Below, in pieces: positions 1 through 8,630 of a DNA stretch of 64,000 bases; the first letter of the stretch is position 1, and the number at the start of each line of letters is the position of its first letter. The notes under the pieces were generated by a model. It was given only the letters and a program-made list of their open reading frames with translations, made no database searches and was not told where the DNA came from. Source of the stretch: Sphingobacterium detergens (lineage in GTDB: Bacteria > Bacteroidota > Bacteroidia > Sphingobacteriales > Sphingobacteriaceae); the NCBI RefSeq assembly GCF_003610355.1, contig NZ_RAPY01000006.1, forward strand, positions 62,001 through 126,000, in the 5' to 3' direction. The position numbers and the translations under genes were made by a program.

Positions 1-261
1 ATGATCCCTGTATTTCATGCCGATATATTTGGATTCTTCATGAAAGAGGGTATTGATGCCGATGATATGTACCGTTCCTTTTGGGAAATAATGATACGCA
101 TTACCAAGTACAAAGGCTGCGCGCGGAATATTAAATGCAGGGATCTCGTGGGTGATATCGACAATATTAACATCAGACAACTGCGTTAAAAGGCTCCCTT
201 TTAGCGCAGCTTGATAAAAATCTTTATGTCCTAGATCTGTCGTTAACGTAATTACTGCCAT
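1..261 (-). CDS. SAM hydroxide adenosyltransferase-like protein, N-terminal part (cut by window start)
   Basis: An open frame on the minus strand starts with ATG at 261 and runs without a stop to base 1, giving the first 87 residues. It begins MAVITLTTDLG and continues with NIVDITHEIP and FPKGTVHIIGIN. This is the N-terminal pattern of the DUF62/SAM_adeno_trans family, which includes SAM hydroxide adenosyltransferases (hydrolysing SAM to adenosine and methionine) and the fluorinase/chlorinase enzymes. Nearly all members in ordinary genomes are of the hydroxide type, so that is the preferred reading. The start is supported by TTDLG lying immediately after it, as is usual in the family. The gene is divergent from the phoH-like gene. 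The C-terminal half lies outside the window. Confidence 0.8.
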   Translation of the reverse strand, partial: MAVITLTTDLGHKDFYQAALKGSLLTQLSDVNIVDITHEIPAFNIPRAAFVLGNAYHYFPKGTVHIIGINTLFHEESKYIGMKYRDH

Positions 262-684
262 TATAATCTATAAGTAGACCGAATTGCTGTCAAATTCCCT
301 TTTTGAATGAATAGAAATAGATCTCCTGTCGTTTGCATATTCTGTTCCTGAAAATCTATTCAAATAGAGGACAAAATTACTATTTATCAGCTGATTTGTA
401 AAGTTAATTGAAGAACTTATTTTGAATATAACTTTTTTCAATTGATATACACAAACATAGCTTTTATTTCTACTGTAAAGAATTGGTTTGTGAACCTTGA
501 AGATCCACTTTTAAAAGCGAAACTTATGTATGAAACGTAAAAAAAATAATTTGGTTTTCTTTTTGCAAAAATCTCAGCTGGATGGCCTCTTTTCTCATTA
601 GAATACGTTAATTTTGAATGGTATTACGTACAGGAGCTATTGCGTAATGGCTACAATCTAATTATTTCTAAAATAGGATAAAAT
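262..684. other. Intergenic region between divergent genes
   Basis: This AT-rich 423-bp stretch separates the leftward adenosyltransferase gene from the rightward phoH-like gene and should hold both promoters. Read on the minus strand, 372-379 matches the Bacteroidota -7 consensus (TAATTTTG), but no TTG lies at the right distance upstream, so it is only a weak candidate. I saw no convincing ORF, RNA gene or hairpin terminator here. Confidence 0.4.
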
Positions 685-1650
685 TTGAACGAATTACTAA
701 TTGCATTAGATGGTCTGAATTTACCCATATTATGGGGAGCAGACAATGAGCACTTTGATTATTTGAAGAAACAATTCCCAAAATTGCGGATTGTAGCTCG
801 TGGAAGTGAAATGAAAGTGCTGGGAGATGCGAAGGAATTGGAACTATTTGAGCAATCGTTTAAGGAAGTTATGGCTCATCTAGAGAAATTCAACAACATT
901 ACCATGTTGGATTTTGAAAATCTCCTAGGGGCGAGCGCAGGCTCAGCCGCACAGCAGGAAAAGGAAATTGCGGCCAAGAATGCGGCATTTGGTTCCGAAC
1001 CCATTGTTTATGGACCTAATGGTGTGATTGTTCGGGCCCGTACGGCCAACCAACGACGGATGGTTGATAGTATTTCCAAAAATGATATCTTATTTGCCAT
1101 TGGCCCAGCAGGAACAGGAAAAACATATACAGCTGTAGCACTGGCAGTCAGAGCGCTTCGCAATAAGGAAATCAAACGGATCATCTTGACTAGGCCGGCT
1201 GTAGAAGCTGGAGAAAACTTGGGTTTTTTACCTGGGGATCTGAAAGAAAAGGTCGATCCTTATTTGAGACCACTTTATGATGCGCTTGACGATATGATCC
1301 CAGCAGAAAAACTAAAAGGATATTTAGAAAACCGTACCATCGAGGTTGCACCATTGGCATTTATGCGGGGGCGTACCCTTGATAACTGCTTCGTTATTTT
1401 GGATGAAGCCCAAAATGCAACGGATATGCAGTTGAAGATGTTTTTGACTCGTATGGGACCTACCGCAAAATTTATTGTTACAGGTGATATGACGCAGGTC
1501 GATCTCCCCAAAAAGAATCAATCGGGACTTTCGACATCAATCCGTTTGCTGGAAAATATTGAAGGTATCGATATTATTCACCTGAGTGGCGGCGATGTGG
1601 TTCGTCATAAATTGGTGCGACGTATTTTGGAAGCATACGGCGATATTTAA
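685..1650 (+). CDS. PhoH-family ATPase (PhoL/YbeZ type)
   Basis: The 321-residue protein has the PhoH-like P-loop ATPase fold. Walker A is GPAGTGKT at residues 140-147 and Walker B is FVILDEAQN at 236-244. The N-terminal ~100 residues resemble the KH-like segment of PhoL/YbeZ proteins (FPKLRIVARGSEMKVLG). Bacterial members are tied to RNA metabolism and ribosome maturation together with YbeY, though the exact reaction is not settled. The reading frame opens with TTG at 685, preceded by a modest AGGAT about 6 bp upstream; no in-frame ATG before the conserved N-terminus fits better. purC follows after 35 bp, so co-transcription is possible. Length is normal for the family. Confidence 0.9.
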   Translation: MNELLIALDGLNLPILWGADNEHFDYLKKQFPKLRIVARGSEMKVLGDAKELELFEQSFKEVMAHLEKFNNITMLDFENLLGASAGSAAQQEKEIAAKNAAFGSEPIVYGPNGVIVRARTANQRRMVDSISKNDILFAIGPAGTGKTYTAVALAVRALRNKEIKRIILTRPAVEAGENLGFLPGDLKEKVDPYLRPLYDALDDMIPAEKLKGYLENRTIEVAPLAFMRGRTLDNCFVILDEAQNATDMQLKMFLTRMGPTAKFIVTGDMTQVDLPKKNQSGLSTSIRLLENIEGIDIIHLSGGDVVRHKLVRRILEAYGDI

Positions 1651-1685
1651 TCAATAACTACTGATATAAGAATTTTACTTTGAAC

Positions 1686-2636
1686 ATGAACGCTATAAAA
1701 GAAACAAATTTCAATTTCGAAAACCAGACAGCTTTTTACAGAGGAAAGGTACGTGATGTGTATACGATTGCCGATACTTACTTGGCGATGGTAGCTTCTG
1801 ACCGTATTTCGGCATTTGACGTGGTACTTCCTCGCCCTATCCCTTACAAAGGGCAGGTGTTAAATCAGATTGCAGCTAAATTTTTAAAGGCTACAGCTGA
1901 TATTATCCCCAATTGGGTTGTATCTGTACCAGATCCTAGTGTAACTATCGGTCAGATGTGTGAGCCGTTTAAAGTAGAAATGGTAATCCGTGGCTATTTA
2001 TCTGGGCATGCTTGGCGCGAATATGCCGCTGGTAAACGTGAAGTCTGTGGCGAGTCTCTTCCTGAGGGACTGAAAGAGAATGATAAATTGCCAGAGCCAA
2101 TTATCACGCCAACGACCAAAGCAGCCGTAGGTCACGATGAAGACATTTCTCGAACAGATATTTTGAAAAAAGGTATTGTAAGCGAAGAGGATTATGTGCA
2201 ATTGGAGAAATATACCAAAGCATTGTTTCAACGCGGAACTGAAATCGCAGCACAAAGAGGATTGATCCTAGTGGATACCAAATATGAATTTGGTAAAAAA
2301 GAGGGCAAAATCGTCTTGATTGATGAGATCCATACACCGGATTCTTCCCGTTACTTCTATGCAGATGGATATCAGGAACGTCAGGAAAATGGTGAGGCAC
2401 AAAAACAATTGTCAAAAGAGTTTGTCCGGAAGTGGTTGATCGATAATGGTTTTCAAGGTAAGGATGGGCAAGTGGTTCCGGAGATGACAGATGAAATTAT
2501 TGCTTCAATTTCCGAACGCTATATTGAGCTATACGAACATATTGTTGGAGAAAAATTTGTCTATCCTGATCAGGAAAATGTGCTGGAACGTGTGGAAAGA
2601 AATGTGGCAAAAGCCTTAAAAGAGCTAAATTATTAG
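1686..2636 (+). CDS. purC: Phosphoribosylaminoimidazole-succinocarboxamide synthase
   Basis: SAICAR synthetase joins aspartate to CAIR using ATP in purine biosynthesis. Diagnostic stretches include YRGKVRDVY near the N-terminus, MVASDRISAFDVVLP, VEMVIRGYLSGHAWREY and LILVDTKYEFG followed by LIDEIHTPDSSRYF. The ~316 residues match the longer form of the enzyme common in Bacteroidota and eukaryotes rather than the ~240-residue E. coli form. A TTG at 1680 could extend the protein by two residues, but ATG at 1686 is the simpler start. It lies between a phoH-like gene and a STAS gene and has no other purine genes beside it. Confidence 0.95.
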   Translation: MNAIKETNFNFENQTAFYRGKVRDVYTIADTYLAMVASDRISAFDVVLPRPIPYKGQVLNQIAAKFLKATADIIPNWVVSVPDPSVTIGQMCEPFKVEMVIRGYLSGHAWREYAAGKREVCGESLPEGLKENDKLPEPIITPTTKAAVGHDEDISRTDILKKGIVSEEDYVQLEKYTKALFQRGTEIAAQRGLILVDTKYEFGKKEGKIVLIDEIHTPDSSRYFYADGYQERQENGEAQKQLSKEFVRKWLIDNGFQGKDGQVVPEMTDEIIASISERYIELYEHIVGEKFVYPDQENVLERVERNVAKALKELNY

Positions 2637-2669
2637 TACATTGTATCCTCAAACTAATGAAATAGACTT

Positions 2670-3050
2670 ATGAAGTACACTATTGATAAGCACGATCGTT
2701 ATATTGTCATAGAGCCTCATGTCGAAGTGATAGATGCCGATAATGCAGCTAAACTGAAGGGGGAGTTTTTGTTGCGTAATACGATTGGTCAACGCAATAT
2801 TGTTTTGGATATGATTCATGTCCAAAAGACGGATGAAGTGGGTATTCGTTTGGGGATACTGGCACACCGTTTATGTCAATCTGTTGGCGGCGTATTTATT
2901 TTGGTCAATCTTTGTCCTAAATTAATGGATATGGTTCGCGTGTCGCACTTGGATAAATCGATAAAGATTGCGCCATCACTCAAGGTTGCTGAAGATTTAA
3001 TCTTTGCGCACGAATTGGAATCTGAATACCGGGGGACAATTGAAGATTAA
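2670..3050 (+). CDS. STAS-domain protein (anti-sigma-factor-antagonist-like)
   Basis: The 126-residue protein has the STAS fold pattern: an opening beta-strand (YIVIEPHVEVID), a central strand ending in IVLDMIHVQKTDEVGI, and a helix-strand repeat (GGVFILVNL, VRVSHLDKSIKIAPS). Canonical anti-anti-sigma factors carry D-S-S-G at the phosphorylation loop; here residues 55-58 read D-E-V-G, so the phospho-serine is absent. It is therefore unlikely to be switched by an ordinary SpoIIAB-type kinase. The stop codon lies one base before the start of rnz, so the two genes are almost certainly co-translated. No anti-sigma or sigma gene is nearby, so the partner is unknown. Confidence 0.75.
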   Translation: MKYTIDKHDRYIVIEPHVEVIDADNAAKLKGEFLLRNTIGQRNIVLDMIHVQKTDEVGIRLGILAHRLCQSVGGVFILVNLCPKLMDMVRVSHLDKSIKIAPSLKVAEDLIFAHELESEYRGTIED

Positions 3051-3051
3051 T

Positions 3052-3963
3052 ATGAAGTTTGAAGTTCTGATATTAGGAAATAGTTCCGCGACACCGATGT
3101 TTGATCGCCATCCGACTAGCCAAGTGTTGAACTTTAATGAGCAATTGTTTTTAATAGACTGTGGCGAGGGTACGCAGATGCAACTCAGCCGATATGGAAT
3201 TAAAAGCAATCGCTTAGGACATATTTTTATTAGCCACTTACATGGAGATCACTACTTAGGTTTGGTGGGGTTGCTTTCTTCGATGCACCTGGTCGGACGT
3301 AAAAGTGATCTTCATCTATATGGTCCTGCTGCCTTAAAAGAGATTTTGGATATACAATTTCTACATTCTGAGACAGTCTTACGTTATAATCTTATTTTTC
3401 ATCCGATTTCACCCGACGAGCCCGGTGTTATTTTTGAAAATCGAACAATGAAAGTAAGCACATTCCCTTTAACACATCGTATTGCCTGTACAGGTTTTCG
3501 CTTCGATGAAGGACCGCGAGCCCGCACCCTACTCGGTGATGTGGTTCAGGCGCTCAATATTCCCACAGTCTATTATCCCGCCATAAAGAAAGGGATGGAT
3601 TACGTAGACGAAAATGGGAATGTTTATCCGGCCGACCAATTGAGCTTACCTGCGCCTAAATCCAGAAGCTACGTATATTGTTCGGACACGGTACGTACAG
3701 CTGACTATCTGCCTTATGTTCAGCATGCTGATCTTATGTATCATGAATCTACGTTCCTGCATGATATGGTAGACAGGGCCAAAGAGACTTTCCATACAAC
3801 AGCATTGGAGGCAGGGGAGATCGCAAAAGAGACCCATGCAAGGAAATTATTGCTGGGACATTACTCCGCCCGATATCGGGATTTGAACCCTTTATTGGAA
3901 GAGGCACGAACGGCATTCCCAAATACCGAACTTTCTATCGAAGGAAAATGGTTTTCAGTTTAG
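3052..3963 (+). CDS. rnz: Ribonuclease Z
   Basis: RNase Z cuts the 3' trailer from tRNA precursors and is a metallo-beta-lactamase-fold zinc enzyme. The zinc motif HxHxDH is seen as SHLHGDH (H62, H64, D66, H67). The N-terminus MKFEVLILGNSSATP is typical, and the later motifs YCSDTVRT, ESTFLHD and LLGHYSARY supply the remaining metal ligands. The 303 residues match the short bacterial RNase Z. The start at 3052 is chosen because it begins the conserved N-terminus and sits two bases past the STAS stop. A longer in-frame opening at 3004 would overlap the STAS gene and is rejected. Confidence 0.95.
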   Translation: MKFEVLILGNSSATPMFDRHPTSQVLNFNEQLFLIDCGEGTQMQLSRYGIKSNRLGHIFISHLHGDHYLGLVGLLSSMHLVGRKSDLHLYGPAALKEILDIQFLHSETVLRYNLIFHPISPDEPGVIFENRTMKVSTFPLTHRIACTGFRFDEGPRARTLLGDVVQALNIPTVYYPAIKKGMDYVDENGNVYPADQLSLPAPKSRSYVYCSDTVRTADYLPYVQHADLMYHESTFLHDMVDRAKETFHTTALEAGEIAKETHARKLLLGHYSARYRDLNPLLEEARTAFPNTELSIEGKWFSV

Positions 3964-4023
3964 TTTTTTGTGCGTTTTATACCACATTTCTACGATCAAA
4001 TGCTTTTTAAATTGCTTATTATA

Positions 4024-4054
4024 TTGCTTTTGATAAACAATTTATCTAAGTTTA
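4024..4054 (+). promoter_or_regulatory. Candidate Bacteroidota-type promoter for the his operon
   Basis: TTG at 4024-4026 is followed after 20 bp by TAAGTTTA at 4047-4054, one mismatch from the TAnnTTTG -7 consensus used by Bacteroidota primary sigma factors. The position leaves a short leader before hisC at 4074. Support is by motif only. Confidence 0.35.
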
Positions 4055-4073
4055 CGGCTCTAATTTTTTTATA

Positions 4074-5132
4074 ATGGATAATCCATTCAACTTAAACAAC
4101 CTACTACGGGAAAATATCAAGAAGCTCGTACCTTATTCGTCCGCTAGAGATGAATTTAAAGGGGAGGCATCCATATTGATTGATGCCAATGAAAATCCTT
4201 TTGGATCCCCACTAAACCATGATTACAACCGATACCCAGACCCACTCCAACATCAAGTCAAAGCAAAACTTTCAAACATAAAAGGTGTACCCGCAGAAAA
4301 TATTTTTTTGGGTAATGGAAGCGATGAGGCTATAGATATTTTATATCGTGCATTTTGTACACCCGGTGTGGACAATGTGATTTTAGTTCCACCTACCTAT
4401 GGTATGTATGAGGTGTCTGCAAATATCAACGATGTCGCCTTCAAGAAAGTAAACCTAACAGCAGACTATCAATTGGATTTGGATGGTATCGCTAATGCGA
4501 TAGATGCGCATACCAAATTGATTTTTATCTGTTCACCAAATAATCCAACGGGAAATTCTATCCGTCGTCAGGATATAGAAACGGTATTGAATAATTTTCA
4601 GGGACTTGTTGTTGTCGATGAAGCTTATATCAATTTTTCCGCTGTGAAGTCATTTACACAGGAACTGGCTGAATATCCTAACTTGGTGGTATTGCAGACC
4701 TTATCTAAAGCATGGGGACTTGCGGCGCTGCGGTTGGGCATGGCATTTGCAAGTAAAGAAATTATAGCAGTTTATAATAAAATTAAACCACCTTATAACA
4801 TTAATCAAGCAACACAGGATATCGTGTTGGAGGCCTTGAATAATGTAGATCAAGTCAATGACTGGATCAAAGAAACTGTTTCGGAACGTGAAAAACTGGT
4901 ACGCGAGCTCCTCGAACTGGATTATGTACAGTATATCACTCCTTCTGATGCCAATTTTATCTTGGTCAAGATGGAACAGCCGAGAGAAGTTTACGATTAT
5001 CTGGTTCAATATGGGATCATCGTCAGAGATCGTTCTAAAGTAGAACTTTGTGAAGGCTGCTTGCGAATTACTGTTGGGACACCTGCTGAGAACCGGACAT
5101 TATTAGAAAAACTTAATCAAATCAATAAATAA
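4074..5132 (+). CDS. hisC: Histidinol-phosphate aminotransferase
   Basis: This class-II fold-type-I PLP enzyme converts imidazole-acetol phosphate and glutamate to histidinol phosphate. The 352-residue sequence shows DANENPFG near the N-terminus, the substrate/PLP loop GNGSDEAID, ICSPNNPTGN, VVVDEAYINF and the PLP lysine K212 in LSKAWGLAALRLG. It is the first gene of the local his cluster, and hisB starts four bases after its stop. hisG and hisD, which often precede hisC in Bacteroidota, are not present upstream, where rnz lies instead. Confidence in function is high because sequence and operon context agree. Confidence 0.97.
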   Translation: MDNPFNLNNLLRENIKKLVPYSSARDEFKGEASILIDANENPFGSPLNHDYNRYPDPLQHQVKAKLSNIKGVPAENIFLGNGSDEAIDILYRAFCTPGVDNVILVPPTYGMYEVSANINDVAFKKVNLTADYQLDLDGIANAIDAHTKLIFICSPNNPTGNSIRRQDIETVLNNFQGLVVVDEAYINFSAVKSFTQELAEYPNLVVLQTLSKAWGLAALRLGMAFASKEIIAVYNKIKPPYNINQATQDIVLEALNNVDQVNDWIKETVSEREKLVRELLELDYVQYITPSDANFILVKMEQPREVYDYLVQYGIIVRDRSKVELCEGCLRITVGTPAENRTLLEKLNQINK

Positions 5133-5136
5133 TACT

Positions 5137-6276
5137 ATGCCTGATAACTTAAAACGTGTACTGTTTATAGACCGTGACGGAACATTAATTTTGGAACCAG
5201 AAGATGAGCAAATTGATTCTTTTGCAAAATTAAAATTCTTCCCGGGTGCTTTACAGTACCTGCCACGTATCGCGAAGGAACTGGATTTTGAATTGATCTT
5301 GGTTTCCAACCAAGATGGTCTAGGGACATCTTCCCATCCGGAAGAAAACTTCTGGCCTGTCCATCATTTTGTGATTGATACGTTTGCAGCAGAGGGTGTA
5401 GTATTTGCCAAAGAACATATTGACAAGACTTTCCCACACGAAAATGCGGATACACGTAAACCCGGTATAGGCATGCTCGGTGAATATTTTGACGCTTCAA
5501 AATATGATTTAAGCCAGTCGTTTGTTATTGGTGATCGCGTAAATGATGTTAAGCTTGCTCAAAATCTTGGTGCAAAGGCTATCTGGCTGCGTGCAAATGA
5601 TCAATTGGGCGCATTGGAGAATGTGGACATTGACCCTACAGTCGTAGCTTTAGAAACAATGGACTGGAAAACAGTTTATGAATTTCTGAAATTGGGAACA
5701 CGTACTGCCGAACATCATCGTAAGACGAATGAAACCGATATTTTTATTCAATTGAACTTGGATGGTTCCGGTAAATCGGAAATCGAAACAGGATTGCCCT
5801 TCTTTGACCATATGTTGGATCAGATAGCCCGACATGGTGCATTGGACTTAACGGTCAAAGCTAAAGGCGATCTTCATATAGATGAGCACCATACCATCGA
5901 AGATACAGGGATTGCTTTGGGCGAGGTGTTTTTGAAGGTATTGGGAGACAAGCGTGGTATTGAACGCTACTCGTACACCTTACCAATGGATGATTGCCTG
6001 GCGCAGGTTGCGCTGGATTTCGGTGGACGCAATTGGATTGTTTGGGATGCTGAATTTAAACGTGAGAAAATAGGTGACATGCCGACGGAGATGTTCTTCC
6101 ATTTCTTTAAATCATTTTCTGATGCCTCCAAATCAAATCTAAATATCAAAGCCGAGGGGGATAACGAGCACCATAAGATCGAGGCAATTTTTAAGGCTTT
6201 TGCTAAATCTATTAAGAAAGCAGTACGACGAGATGCAGATCATATGCAACTGCCAAGTACAAAAGGTGTTTTGTAG
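5137..6276 (+). CDS. hisB: Bifunctional histidinol-phosphatase / imidazoleglycerol-phosphate dehydratase
   Basis: The 379-residue protein fuses two steps of histidine synthesis. Residues ~1-170 form a HAD phosphatase with the nucleophile/acid motif FIDRDGTLI (D12, D14) and GDRVNDVKLAQ, giving histidinol-phosphatase. Residues ~185-379 form imidazoleglycerol-phosphate dehydratase with the metal-binding motifs FFDHMLDQIARHG, DEHHTIEDTGIALG and DNEHHKIEAIFKAFA. The arrangement and length match the fused HisB known from enterobacteria and many Bacteroidota. It lies four bases after hisC and is followed by a 123-bp spacer with a tandem repeat before hisH. Confidence 0.97.
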   Translation: MPDNLKRVLFIDRDGTLILEPEDEQIDSFAKLKFFPGALQYLPRIAKELDFELILVSNQDGLGTSSHPEENFWPVHHFVIDTFAAEGVVFAKEHIDKTFPHENADTRKPGIGMLGEYFDASKYDLSQSFVIGDRVNDVKLAQNLGAKAIWLRANDQLGALENVDIDPTVVALETMDWKTVYEFLKLGTRTAEHHRKTNETDIFIQLNLDGSGKSEIETGLPFFDHMLDQIARHGALDLTVKAKGDLHIDEHHTIEDTGIALGEVFLKVLGDKRGIERYSYTLPMDDCLAQVALDFGGRNWIVWDAEFKREKIGDMPTEMFFHFFKSFSDASKSNLNIKAEGDNEHHKIEAIFKAFAKSIKKAVRRDADHMQLPSTKGVL

Positions 6277-6343
6277 TTTTGTTTAATTAATAAAGAGAAT
6301 CCATGGGATAAATGAGTAAAGATTAACGATGACCGAATGATGC

Positions 6344-6396
6344 GTAAGCTTGTGAGGCCAAAGTCTCAATACTCAAATCTCAATACTCAAATCTCA
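6344..6396 (+). repeat. 14-bp tandem repeat in the hisB-hisH spacer
   Basis: TCTCAATACTCAAA occurs twice back to back (6364-6377, 6378-6391) and begins a third time, ending just before the hisH start codon. It is preceded by GTAAGC and AGTCTCAATACT, both of which recur in the hisF-hisI spacer. The unit is too short and too regular to be coding. Confidence 0.7.
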
Positions 6397-6399
6397 AAA

Positions 6400-6999
6400 A
6401 TGATAGGAATTATTAACTATGGCGCTGGGAATATCTTTTCCCTGACTGCTGCACTCGATCGGGTGGGGGTGACCTATGGTATGATCAATACTGCGGATGA
6501 GATCGATCTTTACGATCGTATTATTATTCCAGGAGTAGGACATGCGGGAGCAGCTATGCATAAATTGCGTGAGTCGGGATTAGTACCCTATATTAAAGAA
6601 CTGCGTAAACCTGTTTTGGGTATCTGTGTTGGCATGCAGCTTTTGACTGAATATTCAGAAGAAGGGGATGCCGATATGTTGGAGCTATTTCCTTTGAAAA
6701 CGTTACATTTTGATGCCGGAGTAGCGGGCAAAGTGCCTCATATGGGCTGGAATAGCGTTTCGGTACAAGCAAATAATCCTTTATTTGCGAATATTGAAGA
6801 TCAGACTTATTTTTATTTCGTGCATTCGTATTATATAGAATATGATACGGCGTTTACAGCCGCAAAATGCGACTATGGATTACCATTTTCAGCAGCCATT
6901 TCCAGAGATAATTTCTTTGGTGTACAATTTCACCCGGAGAAGTCCGGAAAAGCAGGTGAGCAGTTGCTGCTCAATTTTTCAACTATTCAAATAGACTAA
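6400..6999 (+). CDS. hisH: Imidazole glycerol phosphate synthase, glutamine amidotransferase subunit
   Basis: HisH hydrolyses glutamine and channels ammonia to HisF. The 199-residue class-I amidotransferase starts MIGIINYGAGN and has the nucleophile C76 in GICVGMQLL, and the catalytic H178 and E180 in FHPEKSG. Oxyanion and interface segments IIPGVGHAG and KVPHMGWN are present. ATG at 6400 is chosen because it begins the conserved first strand; an upstream ATG at 6337 in the same frame would translate through the tandem-repeat spacer. hisA follows 12 bases downstream. Confidence 0.96.
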   Translation: MIGIINYGAGNIFSLTAALDRVGVTYGMINTADEIDLYDRIIIPGVGHAGAAMHKLRESGLVPYIKELRKPVLGICVGMQLLTEYSEEGDADMLELFPLKTLHFDAGVAGKVPHMGWNSVSVQANNPLFANIEDQTYFYFVHSYYIEYDTAFTAAKCDYGLPFSAAISRDNFFGVQFHPEKSGKAGEQLLLNFSTIQID

Positions 7000-7011
7000 A
7001 AATATTCGATT

Positions 7012-7764
7012 ATGTATATCATTCCAGCAATAGACGTTTTGGACAAAAAAGTTGTCCGTTTAAGAGAGGGAAACTACAACGACGTTACAACTTATGATAT
7101 TAGTTTGGAAGCGCAGATAGAAAACTATCGTGCGAATGGTACTGAATTGGTTCATATCATAGACCTGAATGGCGCCAAAGGTGATTTTAGTAACCAAGCA
7201 TATTTGTTCGATATTATTCAGAAGACAGATATGAAAATCCAATATGGTGGCGGGGTAAGGAGCATTGAAAAAGTAAAAGAATTGGTAGATGCTGGTGTAT
7301 ACCGTGTTATTGTGGGTACGCAAGCGATTACAAATCCTTCTTTTTTGGAAGAACTAGCGACTTTAAATGAAGGTAAAGTGAAATATGCGGATCATATTGT
7401 GATCGCAATTGACGTATTGGATGAAGTGATCAAATACTCAGGTTGGTTAGAGAGTTCGCCGATTAAATTGATTGAGTATATTGATAAATGCTTGGTTCTG
7501 GGTTTCTTTAGGTTTCTATGTACCGATATTAGCAAAGATGGTAAATTGGGTGGTGCAGGTGTAGAATTATATCAAAAACTGTTGAGCCATTCACCGATCA
7601 TTAAGCTGATTGCTTCCGGTGGTATCAGTTCGATGGATGATATTCAAAAACTTCAGGAACTGGGCGGAGTAGAATCAGTAGTCGTAGGAAAGGCAATCTA
7701 TGAGAATAGAATCACCATCGATGAAGTCAAAGACTGGAACCTTAAATCATTAATCAGATTTTAA
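7012..7764 (+). CDS. hisA: ProFAR isomerase (phosphoribosylformimino-5-aminoimidazole carboxamide ribotide isomerase)
   Basis: This TIM-barrel enzyme isomerises ProFAR to PRFAR. The N-terminal PAIDVLDKKVVRLREG carries the catalytic aspartate at position 8; phosphate-binding loops are seen as YGGGVRS and ASGGISS, and IVIAIDVLDE carries the second aspartate region. The 250 residues are slightly longer than the usual ~240. It sits between hisH and hisF, with only one base separating its stop from the hisF start, so the pair is translationally coupled. Confidence 0.95.
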   Translation: MYIIPAIDVLDKKVVRLREGNYNDVTTYDISLEAQIENYRANGTELVHIIDLNGAKGDFSNQAYLFDIIQKTDMKIQYGGGVRSIEKVKELVDAGVYRVIVGTQAITNPSFLEELATLNEGKVKYADHIVIAIDVLDEVIKYSGWLESSPIKLIEYIDKCLVLGFFRFLCTDISKDGKLGGAGVELYQKLLSHSPIIKLIASGGISSMDDIQKLQELGGVESVVVGKAIYENRITIDEVKDWNLKSLIRF

Positions 7765-7765
7765 C

Positions 7766-8518
7766 ATGCTGGCAAAACGGATAATTCCTTGCTTGGATGT
7801 TAAAGATGGACGTACAGTAAAAGGAGTCAATTTTGTAGACTTGCGCGATGCTGGAGATCCTGTTGAGCTAGCCTACGAATACTCCCAACAAGGAGCGGAT
7901 GAACTTGTTTTTTTAGATATCGCGGCTACGCATGAAGGGCGCAAGACGACAATCGATCTTGTAAAGGCAGTAGCTCGTCAGGTGAATATCCCTTTTACAA
8001 TCGGTGGCGGTATCAATGAAATCAAAGATGCCGACATCTTGTTAAATGCTGGGGCAGATAAGATATCCATCAACTCTGCGGCTGTGCGCAATCCTGAACT
8101 GATCAATCAAATGGCTGCGGCTTTTGGTGCCCAGTTTGTTGTGGTTGCGGTAGATACTAGATCAATCGAAGGGCAAGATTTTGTTCATCTGAGTGGTGGA
8201 CGTATCAAGACGGAGATCAATACCCTGGATTGGATACTGGAAGCGCAGGAACGTGGTGCCGGAGAAATTCTGCTGACATCAATGGATCACGACGGTACGA
8301 AGAATGGGTTTGATAACGGATTTTTAAAAGCTGTAAACGATCGCATTCATATCCCTTTAATCGCATCTGGTGGCGCTGGAAATCAACAACATTTTGTCGA
8401 TGTCTTTCAACAGGCCAATGTGGATGCTGCCTTAGCAGCTTCTGTATTCCATTATGGGGAAATATTGATTCCAGATCTTAAACAAACCTTACGCCATAAT
8501 GATATTGTTGTGCGGTAG
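7766..8518 (+). CDS. hisF: Imidazole glycerol phosphate synthase, cyclase subunit
   Basis: HisF uses ammonia from HisH to turn PRFAR into imidazole glycerol phosphate and AICAR. It is a TIM barrel of 250 residues opening with LAKRIIPCLDVKDGRTVKGVNF, where D11 is catalytic, and carrying TIGGGIN, SINSAAVRNP, VVAVDTRS (second catalytic aspartate) and ASGGAGN phosphate loops. It follows hisA by one base, as is common for these paralogous barrels. Confidence 0.97.
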   Translation: MLAKRIIPCLDVKDGRTVKGVNFVDLRDAGDPVELAYEYSQQGADELVFLDIAATHEGRKTTIDLVKAVARQVNIPFTIGGGINEIKDADILLNAGADKISINSAAVRNPELINQMAAAFGAQFVVVAVDTRSIEGQDFVHLSGGRIKTEINTLDWILEAQERGAGEILLTSMDHDGTKNGFDNGFLKAVNDRIHIPLIASGGAGNQQHFVDVFQQANVDAALAASVFHYGEILIPDLKQTLRHNDIVVR

Positions 8519-8566
8519 TCGTGGATCAAGGAATAAAGAATAAAAAGAGGAGAAAATAGATAGTAT

Positions 8567-8627
8567 GTAAGCCTTCGGCTTGCGCTACCAGAGTCTCAAT
8601 ACTAGATACTAAATACTAGATACTAAT
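8567..8627 (+). repeat. 14-bp tandem repeat in the hisF-hisI spacer
   Basis: TACTAGATACTAA plus A or T occurs twice in tandem (8600-8613, 8614-8627), ending three bases before the hisI ATG. Just upstream are GTAAGC, a small hairpin AAGCC-TTC-GGCTT, and AGTCTCAATACT. The first and last elements also occur in the hisB-hisH spacer, which suggests a repeat family rather than chance. Confidence 0.7.
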
Positions 8628-8630
8628 ACA

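Noticed and set aside
1..189. Rightward open frame of 62 codons at the window start
   Set aside because: It is antisense to the SAM hydroxide adenosyltransferase-like frame, which has clear family motifs.
3004..3051. Extended N-terminus for RNase Z
   Set aside because: It would overlap the STAS coding region by 47 bases, and the conserved N-terminus begins at 3052.
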